In this document: positions 56,863-64,000 of the stretch, piece by piece
Layout: the number at the start of each line of letters is the position of its first letter
Numbering within the stretch: the stretch's first letter is position 1
NCBI RefSeq assembly: GCF_910592395.1
Contig: NC_088325.1
Span: forward strand, 11,534,109-11,598,108
Source: Lineus longissimus
Lineage: Eukaryota; Nemertea; Pilidiophora; Heteronemertea; Lineidae
Reading direction: 5' to 3'
DNA length: 64,000 bases
Translations under genes and position numbers: made by a program
Notes under the pieces: generated by a model
What the model was told of the DNA's origin: nothing
The model's database searches: none
Seen by the model: the letters and a program-made list of their open reading frames with translations, nothing else

Positions 56863-57037
56863 TGCCCGCTGTACACGGTCAAATTTTATCAATTCGTCAT
56901 TCAAAAATAGGACCGGCTCTATTCCATCAATCTTTGATTGATGGAAAATATTTCATCCAATTTCCCACCATACACGATCAATCTTTTCGGTCAAATTTTT
57001 TTCATCCAATTTTGAGGGATCGTGTACAGCGGGCATT
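56863..57037. repeat. Harbinger terminal repeat cluster / possible nested MITE
   Basis: GCCCGCTGTACACGGTCAAA at 56,865 faces its inverted partner ending at about 57,034, about 175 bp apart, with a further motif (ccaccatacacgatcaatc) between them. Either a solo MITE of the same family inserted at the right end, or a duplicated terminal region. Confidence 0.55.
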
Positions 57038-57445
57038 ACCAAAAGAACGTGGTCAAAAAAGATGGCAGACAACAATTATGACATTTGACACGGAAGTGCC
57101 CTTTATTGGATTTCCCCCACAAGAAACGATTCCATAATCGATTAGATAAAATAAATTCATTTGAAAGACTCTGGATTGGCCAACCATTTACATGGACTTG
57201 TAATAGAATTACGTTACTTCAATAATCATCACCCTGACTGCAGGGATTACTGGCCCTGGCCGCAACCAGGCGCTATTAAATTGACAACATTTACAAGGTT
57301 GTCTTCCCATAACGATTGATCACTATAATTGGCTGTCATATTGAATGTTTGCGACCCACCGGTAAAAAACTACAGACTGCCATGTTTCTGGACTCAGTCA
57401 TTTTCGAGCCATTTTCTTGGCGCTCGGTTAAGTGGGAGAAGCCAG

Positions 57446-57866
57446 TATATGGGCGTATTTTGTACATTCGGAACATTTGATTTTCATGCAGGCCTATGCA
57501 CTATAAGTCAGGATGATTGCAATAATTAATCCCAGACTTGTGATTTAAAAAAATATATATTTACGGATGTTCTAGTTACATGTAGTCCTCTTCAAAACAT
57601 ATGCGTAATTAATGATCGTTAGTTGCTTACATATAATCAATTGGAATCAAAGGTCTTGATAGGAGGCCAAAGTACCATTATAGCCGATTTGACTTTTTTT
57701 AAGTGGAGTTGTGCAAATTTCTGCAGTTTCGTCAATAGCATGATTGTTGTGATTTTTTCCGTGCCCATTCTTAAGGAACACCATCTGAAGTGTGATAATG
57801 TGAGGTCAACTAGGCCTGTCACCAAGGTCGTTTAAAAATGCTTCTTCCGTTGTTCTTTGCAGATTC
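57446..57866. other. Upstream interval resuming after the transposon, unit 4
   Basis: Resumes the sequence of units 2 and 3 (tatatgggcgtatt..) and ends in ccgttgttctttgcag before the ATG. No gene. Confidence 0.5.
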
Positions 57867-57942
57867 ATGATCGACATGTATAGCGACCGATTTCCCTTCC
57901 TCCTACTAAGCCTGGGACTCCTCCTGGCGAAAATTTTACATG
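57867..57942 (+). CDS. Signal-peptide exon, unit 4
   Basis: 76 bp, ATG to TTACATG|gtaagt, phase 1. Same peptide as unit 3 except AKILHG for AQILHG. The upstream acceptor is kept, so the 4-kb transposon lies in presumed 5' UTR intron or promoter DNA. Confidence 0.85.
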
Positions 57943-60250
57943 GTAAGTCATGCAGTCAACCTTCCTTCCTCCTACTCAGCCTGGGACCCCTCCTGGTGGA
58001 ACTCTTACAAAGTAAGTCATGCAGTCAATCTTCCTTCCTCCTACTCAGCCTGGTACCCCTCCTTGTTGAACTCTTACAAAGTAAGTCATGCAGACAACCT
58101 TCCTTCCTCCTACTTAGCCTGGGACCCCTCCTTGTGGAACTCTTACAAAGTAAGTCATGCAGACAACCTTCCTTCCTCCTACTCAGCCTGGGATCCCTCC
58201 TGGTGGAACTCTTATAAAGTAAGTCATGAAGTCAACCTTCCTTCCTCCTACTCAGCCTGGGACCCCTCCTGGTGGAACTCTTACATGGTGAGCTATGCAG
58301 TCAGCCTCCCTTTCTCCTACTCAGCCTGGGACTTCTCCTGGTGCAACTCTTACATGGTAAGTCATGCAGTCAACCTTCCTTTCTCCTACTCAGCCTCGGA
58401 CCCCTCCTGGTGGAACTCTTAAAAAGTAAGTCATGCAGACAACCTTCCTTCCTCCTACTCAGCCTAGGACCCCTCCTGGTAGTACTCTTACAAAGTAAGT
58501 CATGCAGACAACCTTCCTTCCTCCTACTCAGCCTAGGACCCCCCTCCTGGTGAAACTCTTAGAAAGTAAGTCATGCAGACAACCTTCCTTCCTCATACTC
58601 TGCCTGGGACCCCTCCTGGTAAAACTCTTACAAAGTAAGTCATGCAGTCAACCTTCCTTTCTCCTACTCAGCCTCGGACCCCTCCTGGTGGAACTCTTAC
58701 AAAGTAAGTCATGCAGACAACCTTCCTTCCTCCTACTCAGCCTAGGACCCCCCTCCTGGTGGAACTCTTACAAAGTAAGTCATGAAGGCAACCTTGCTTC
58801 CTCCTACTCAGCCTGGGACCCCTCCTGGTGGAACTCTTACAAAGTAAGTCATGCAGTCAACCTTCCTTCCTCCTACTCAGCCTGGGGCCCCTCCTTGTGG
58901 AACTCTTACAAAGTAAGTCATGCAGACAACCTTCCTTCCTCCTACTCAGCCTGGGACCCCTCCTGGTGGAACTCTTACAAAGTAAGTCATGCAGTCAATC
59001 TTCCTTTCTCCTACTCAGCCTCGGACCCCTCCTGGTGGAACTCTTACAAAGTAAGTCATGCAGACGACCTTCCTTCCTCCTACTCAGCCTAGGACCCCCT
59101 CCTGGTGGAACTCTTACAAAGTAAGTCATGCAGACAACCTTCCTTCCTCCTACTCAGCCTAGGACCCCCCTCCTGGTGGAACTCTTACAAAGTAAGTCAT
59201 GAAGGCAAACTTGCTTCCTCCTACTCAGCCTGGGACCCCTCCTGGTGGAACTCTTACAAAGTAAGTCATGCAGTCAACCTTCCTTCCTCCTACTCAGCCT
59301 GGGACCCCTCCTTGTGGAACTCTTACAAAGTAAGTCATGCAGACAACCTTCCTTCCTCCTACTCAGCCTGGTACCCCTCCTGGTGGAACTCTTACAAAGT
59401 AAGTCATGCAGTCAATCTTCCTTCTCTTACTCAGCCTGGTACCCCTCCTGGTGGAACTCTTACAAAGTAAGTCATGCAGACAACCTTCCTTCCTCCTACT
59501 CAGCCTGGGACCCCTCCTTGTGGAACTCTTACAAAGTAAGTCATGCAGTCAATCTTCCTTCCTCCTACTCAGCCTGGGACCCCTCCTGGTGGAACTCTTA
59601 CGAAGTAAGTCATGCAGTCAATCTTCCTTCCTCCTACTCAGCCTGGTACCCCTCCTTGTGGAACTCTTACAAAGTAAGTCATGCAGACAACCTTCCTTCC
59701 TCCTACTTAGCCTGGGACCCCTCCTTGTGGAACTCTTACAAAGTACGTCATGCAGACAACCTTCCTTCCTCCTACTCAGTCTGGGATCCCTCCTGGTGGA
59801 ACTCTTACAAAGTAAGTCATGAAGTCAACCTTCCTTCCTCATACTCAGCCTAGGACCCTCCTGGTGGAACTCTTACATGGTGAGCTATGCAGTCAGCCTC
59901 CCTTTCTCCTACTCAGCCTGGGACTTCTCCTGGTGCAACTCTTACATGGTAAGTAATGCAGTCAACCTTCCTTCCCCCTACTCAGCCTATGACCCCTCCT
60001 GGTGGAAATCTTACATGGTGAGTCATGCAGTCAAACACCCTTCCTCCTACTCGGCCTTGGACTCCTGTTGGTGCAACTCTTATACATCATGTGCGGCCGA
60101 CATGCTTTCCTCCTACCAAGCCTGGGACTCCTTCTTGTGAAACACCTACCTGGTAAGTCATGCAGTCAAACACCCTTCCTCATACTCGGCCTTGGACTCC
60201 TCCTTGATGCAATACTTACCTGGTTAGTAGTGCAGTCTATCTCCTTCCTT
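57943..60250 (+). repeat. 69-bp signal-exon/donor tandem array, unit 4 (about 34 copies)
   Basis: Same unit, splice-like motifs and variant types as unit 3, including blocks that appear in the same order in both arrays (for example gaaggcaaccttgc followed by the cctggggcccctcc unit). The diverged last units (60,030-60,250) match those of units 2 and 3. Confidence 0.92.
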
Positions 60251-60653
60251 AAAGCCTTGAGAATTAGCCCGCTACGTAAATTTGGATACCCAAATCAAAT
60301 TTCAAGGGGAATCTGCAGCTTCCCTGAAGGAAACAGCCAGCATTGTAAACATCGCATCTACAGTACATGTATATGAAGTATAGCAACTTAGAGTTCGCCT
60401 GTATTAATAAGAAACACACTTCTATCATAAAATCGCCTAGTGGTCAGTACCAAAGCAGTGGAGTAGGGCAAGCAACAGGAATTTCGAGTACAAGAAGGAA
60501 ACATCAACTTGTCTCCCATTAAGTTGAATTCTGAAACCTCGGATTTTGTCTTAGAGTTCTTCAAAGTGGGCATAAGGATATTTATGTGTTATAGAGTATC
60601 GTACCGCTCAATCTGTTTCTTGTGGATGTTGATTTGCTCAATTTTCTTTTCAG

Positions 60654-60983
60654 GTGCTCTTGGAATAAAAGTAAAAAATAGCCTTAATAATTCAAGTCCA
60701 CGCCTCGGCGACACGATAACGTTTGAGTGTAACATTGTTATTGGGACCGCCAAGAGTGTTTCATGGTACAAGGACAAAACTGGAAACATCAGTCAAATAA
60801 TTTATTTGACGCACAATTGTAGTGTTTTCGCAGACAAGTATAAATCGAGATTAAAGAACGTTCAGTGTGATACGAATAATCATGATTTTCAATTAAGTGA
60901 TGTTCAAATTTCGGACCGCGGAAAGTGGCTGTGTGAGGCAGATGGAGAAGAGGCCAAATCACCGCTGAAATTAGATGTTTTAG
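60654..60983 (+). CDS. Exon encoding Ig1, unit 4
   Basis: 330 bp, phase 1 to 1. Nearly the same as unit 3 except the first residues (GIKVKNSLNNSS) and FECNIV. Core Cys and Trp and the extra Cys pair are present. Open upstream to ATG 60,584. Confidence 0.9.
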
Positions 60984-61466
60984 GTAAGTTGCTTAAAATA
61001 GTCGATCAATCCATTCATACAGCACTTCAGTGGTGGCAGCAAATCTGCTGGGTATTGCACTTTCATGGATTAAATTAAATTGGAAATTGAAACACACACA
61101 CAAATCTTTCCTGGTTTTCAGAAGTGACTGAAGGAGGTAGCAACTATTACCTGGGAAAGATTCTAAGCAATTGAAGTTCGCCTTTTCGTGAATAGCAGTT
61201 TTGGCGTTGATATGATGACACTAACTTTGAAAATATGTTCGCCTCTGTATGAATGACGCCTAATTTTTTCAAAATTCGAAATTAAAACACACGCATAATA
61301 TTGCCTGGGTAAGGGTTTTGTTGCGTTTTTTAAACATAGAATCTTGACCTCTGGTTCAAAATGGTCGATTGGACGGTCAAATAGGACAGCCCTGCTGTGG
61401 TCTTTTTGGTAAATGATCATGAAGTGCATCCATTGATAATGTTAACTTAATGTTTTTAAATTTCAG

Positions 61467-61736
61467 TTCCACCCCTCACCCCGACAGTTACAAATCCATC
61501 ACCGATGAAGGTTGGAGACGTTGGAAATTTCACCTGTAATGCTGAAAATGAAAACGTCACAAAACCAGTCACGTACACATGGACTAAAAATGGCAACACT
61601 GTCTCACCAGGGACTGTTGAACCTGGTGCCCTGCTCTTTTCGGTTGTCAAAAAGTCAGATGCTGGGAAGTATGTCTGTGTCGCAAAAAATGATGCCGGAT
61701 CTAAAGAAAGCACGGAACAGGATTTTGTTGTTCACT
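61467..61736 (+). CDS. Exon encoding Ig2, unit 4
   Basis: 270 bp, aatttcag|ttcc .. ttcact|gtgagt, phase 1 to 1. NFTCNAEN, YTWTKNG and KSDAGKYVCVAKND show an intact I-set-like domain. One codon shorter than unit 1, with several replacements between Trp and the second Cys. Confidence 0.9.
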
Positions 61737-62734
61737 GTGAGTATATTTAGTTGTTTTGTACATTTAGTCGATTATGAAAGTGCGGGGGGAGGATGACCCC
61801 CCCCCCCCCCCCCCCGATTAAATTTGCTGAGTGAGCATGGGGCAGGGGGCTTACCAAGGGGAAACGAATCATTGGCATGGTCACAGAATTATAATTTATT
61901 AGCATGCGATTATCGGGTCATATGACAAAAAAGTACTGATTGGCAGTCATTCCTTTACCATTGTGTTTTCTCTTCATATATTTGAGGTCCGTGGCGATTT
62001 GCCGATGAGAAGAGGCTTTCTCAAAATTGAGGCTTACTCCAAATTTATTGCTACATGTAAACACCTATTGATAACAATTATGATTGATAATAACCACATA
62101 CATGGCCCGTAGCTTTCAAAGGGCCCGGAATGTTTGTATGATTAACAAAATTGGGACTTTGTTTTCGTAGTAACCATTATTGCTGGTCATTATACCGACT
62201 GTTTATCACTTTCAGCAGTGATATCATCGCAAACTAAGCTTTTGTTGGCTATGTCATTTAGGGTTGTGGTTGGGGTTGTGAGAGGAATGTCAAAAGTGGT
62301 TGATTTGGCAACATAACATCTGCAGGGGGGGGGGGGGCATGCTGAATATAGGGTGTTGTTGTACTCCTGATTCCAACTTTAATTTATTAGTATCCGATGG
62401 GATACACTGATTAGTGCAAAATGTAAATGAGCTCAAGACACAAACAGATTGAAATGCTGTTCTTTTGCCTTGATGTTTGTAGTGATATTCAAGCTACTAG
62501 ATGACCTGAATGGCAGTACAAACTCTGCGTTCGCCTGGTTAGAGCAGATCTGCCCGCAGCTGTAGTTTTAATCTTGAAGAATTCTTTCTGATTATACGTC
62601 GCTCTAGTCGATAATCTACCAGTGGGGGGGGGGGGGGGGTCACAGTTCTCAAAGAACATTATTTTGATAGTCATTCGTCAAAGGGTTAATGAGGATTTTG
62701 TTAGTCACAAATTACATGTACTCTTATTTTACAG
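61737..62734 (+). other. Intron, unit 4, with deletion scars of Ig3-Ig5
   Basis: C-run 61,797-61,815 at the Ig3 deletion joint; G-runs near 62,325 and 62,624; Ig4/Ig5 deletion joint at about 62,546 (gttagagca|gatctg). No coding sequence. Confidence 0.7.
61797..61815. repeat. Poly(C) run, unit 4
   Basis: 19 C, orthologous in position to the runs in units 1-3. Confidence 0.92.
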
Positions 62735-62782
62735 CATCCGACACAAGTGACTTAAGCAATAGTGTGCCTATAAACACCACAG
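62735..62782 (+). CDS. Stalk mini-exon a, unit 4
   Basis: 48 bp, ttttacag|catcc .. caccacag|gtgagt, phase 1 to 1; ASDTSDLSNSVPINTT. Confidence 0.72.
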
Positions 62783-62875
62783 GTGAGTAGTTGGTCCAAA
62801 AAACATTATTGTGATATTCATTCGTCAAAGGGTTAATGAGGATTTTGTTAGTCACAACTTACTCTTATTTTACAG

Positions 62876-62923
62876 CGTCCTACACAAGTGACTTAAGCAA
62901 TAGTGTATCAGTAAACACCAAAG
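62876..62923 (+). CDS. Stalk mini-exon b, unit 4
   Basis: 48 bp, ttttacag|cgtcc .. caccaaag|gtgagt, phase 1 to 1; ASYTSDLSNSVSVNTK. Confidence 0.72.
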
Positions 62924-63103
62924 GTGAGTAGTTGTTTTGTGTCCGCTTTTTGACAGGCTTTCAATAAATTATATAGAAATATGGTGTAACTGAATTATAC
63001 TCAAGGGGGGGGGGTCACAGTTCTCAAAGAACATTATTTTGATATTCATTCGTCAAAGGGTTAATGAGGATTTTGTTAGTCACATCTTACTCTTATTTTA
63101 CAG

Positions 63104-63151
63104 CGTCCTACACAAGTGACTTAAGCAATAGTGTATTAGCAAACCCCGAAG
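63104..63151 (+). CDS. Stalk mini-exon c, unit 4
   Basis: 48 bp, ttttacag|cgtcc .. ccccgaag|gtgagt, phase 1 to 1; ASYTSDLSNSVLANPE. Confidence 0.72.
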
Positions 63152-63749
63152 GTGAGTAGTTGTTTTGTGTCCGCTTGCTGACAGGCTTTCAATAAATTAT
63201 ATTGAAAGACTCTGGTGTAACTAAACTGTACTATGTGTGAGATCAAATCATTGATAGTATGGTTACATACTAGGACCTAGGATCTGTTGAAAGAACTTAA
63301 CATGCCACAGACTCTAAAACCCTTTACTGTTGCAAGCTCAATATTTTGAGTGACAAGTTGAAATTTATACAGGCGGTGTGGCCAAATTTACTGTAATTTA
63401 CCGAATGATGTGCGACATCGCGCTGAATCTTAAGATTGTCAACTGGTGCTTGACCAATTGACAACGAAAATTGGGAATTTATAATTGAAATCAAGAAGAA
63501 TATATGTGCGCACTTTTGCGCAAACTTGTTTTAGGAATTACACAGGTTAGCCAGAGTGCGGTCAGGATGCCGAACAAGGCAGTAGCCAAATCGGCGGATG
63601 ACCATGCAGGCGAAATCTCGTTTTCGCATCAAGTCGCAATTCAGGGATCCTTGTCTCCTAGACTGATTACTTATCCAGTATTATGGTCTATAGATGTGCC
63701 TTAACCTCTGTTGATACATCAATTCATGGACACCAATTAAATTTTGCAG
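63152..63749 (+). other. Intron before TM A, unit 4
   Basis: Matches unit 1 (7,863-8,456), including the conserved block at about 63,535-63,646 and the type-A continuation 'cagggatccttgtctc'. No exon could be defined in the block. Confidence 0.55.
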
Positions 63750-63901
63750 AAGCAACCCAAAGCTCGAAAGAAACAAACAAAAATTTTAAAGTTGGCATCG
63801 ATTTGATCGCTGTAGGGGGCTCACTGGTGGTCATCAGCATTGTCATCGGCATTGTCATAATCGTTATCAAACACAAGGAGATGTCCAGTGGCAAAAAAAG
63901 G
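63750..63901 (+). CDS. Transmembrane exon, type A, unit 4 (one base shorter)
   Basis: 152 bp, attttgcag|aagc .. aaaagg|gtaagt. Same helix as unit 1 (IAVGGSLVVISIVIGIVIIV). The linker differs (TNKNFKVGID). After GGC unit 1 has AGAAAAAAGG but unit 4 has AAAAAAAGG, so the exon ends in phase 0 instead of 1. This is a frameshift for the tail, or a base missed in the A-run. Confidence 0.8.
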
Positions 63902-64000
63902 GTAAGTCACAATTTTCATTTTTGAGCACAAAAGGCCCTTCCCCAGATACGTCTGTACCACCTATGGTCGGGAAAACGAACCATCTATTGAATTTCAGGC

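Larger units (their letters stand above)
54262..57037. mobile_element. PIF/Harbinger transposon nested in the outer element
   Basis: The ends carry CCGCTGTACACG(G/A)TC in inverted orientation (left at about 54,264, right at about 57,020-57,034). Subterminal copies of the motif lie at 54,348 (cgccatacacggtc) and 56,866-56,990. The element carries two genes, a DDE transposase on the plus strand and a MADF-type protein on the minus strand, the usual two-gene set of PIF/Harbinger elements. The target-site duplication could not be fixed. Confidence 0.78.
53491..57445. mobile_element. Outer DNA transposon (TA target, pogo/Tigger-like), host of a nested Harbinger
   Basis: Terminal inverted repeats of about 26 bp: left CTGTCTTCTCCCACTT.. 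GAGCGC, right the reverse complement of CTGGCTTCTCCCACTT.. GAGCGC, with two mismatches. The flanks read ..gcaTA and TAtatggg; empty sites in units 2 and 3 read acatatatggg, consistent with a TA duplication. A minus-strand remnant at 53,900-54,150 resembles the C-terminal part of pogo/Tigger transposases. Most of the interior is occupied by a PIF/Harbinger element. Confidence 0.72.
57867..63901 (+). other. Gene model, unit 4: two-Ig receptor, TM A, incomplete in window
   Basis: Exons are 57867-57942 (signal), 60654-60983 (Ig1), 61467-61736 (Ig2), stalk exons 62735-62782, 62876-62923 and 63104-63151, and 63750-63901 (TM A). Ig3, Ig4 and Ig5 are absent through the same deletion joints as in unit 3. 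Ectodomain and stalk resemble unit 3 while the TM resembles unit 1, so the gene is a mosaic. The TM exon is one base shorter than in unit 1, which would shift the tail frame unless downstream exons compensate. Confidence 0.7.
49985..64000 (+). repeat. Tandem segment, unit 4 (two-Ig receptor, tail A type), cut by window end
   Basis: Same start block and order, with two insertions upstream of the gene (51,384-52,456 and 53,491-57,445). The tail exons lie beyond the window. Confidence 0.85.

Overview
The window is eukaryotic DNA. Coding sequence is split into exons with GT..AG borders, introns are long and AT-rich, and simple repeats and DNA-transposon remains are common. Frequent 'taggccta' and 'tacatgta' words suggest a marine invertebrate, possibly an echinoderm or hemichordate, but a mollusc or brachiopod is not excluded. 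That is a weak inference. No tRNA, rRNA or CRISPR array was seen.

The whole window is a tandem cluster of four related segments. They begin at about 1, 18,183, 32,027 and 49,985, recognised by the same start sequence. Each carries one gene for a type I membrane receptor of the immunoglobulin (Ig) superfamily, read left to right. Nearly all ectodomain exons start and end in phase 1, so whole Ig domains can be lost or kept without breaking the frame. Predicted products: unit 1 has Ig1-Ig5, TM and tail type A, with no usual signal exon. Unit 2 has a signal peptide, Ig1, Ig4, Ig5, two stalk exons, TM and tail type B. Unit 3 has a signal peptide, Ig1, a broken Ig2, three stalk exons, TM and tail B. 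Unit 4 has a signal peptide, Ig1, Ig2, three stalk exons and TM type A, then leaves the window. Tail A is spread over four short exons (TVYAKL, SPYSTV, LYENV). Tail B is one exon (TYANI, SDYSSV, SLYEHL). These tyrosine motifs fit ITIM/ITSM-like or SH2-docking sites, so the locus looks like an innate-immune or recognition receptor family with exchangeable tails.

The most unusual feature is the signal-peptide exon. Its 3' half and the adjoining 5' splice site have been amplified into a 69-bp (23-codon) tandem array inside intron 1. Approximate copy numbers are 0, 16, 110 and 34 in units 1-4. Almost every copy keeps a pyrimidine-rich tract ending in AG and a GTAAGT donor. In unit 3 the array contains a 2,708-bp block repeated almost without change.

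Upstream of each gene lie a CRE+CCAAT pair, a 149-bp tandem duplication and a 24-bp minisatellite. In unit 4 the upstream region holds an unknown 1.07-kb G/C-run insert and a nested transposon. The outer element has TIRs consistent with a TA target site and a pogo/Tigger-like remnant. Inside it is a PIF/Harbinger element whose transposase gene and MADF-type gene lie on opposite strands, each with an exon inside the other's intron. Unit 1 ends with a different, largely gene-free flank of about 6.8 kb containing an old relic of the unit start and a 1.3-kb insert with a foldback element and a CRE cluster.
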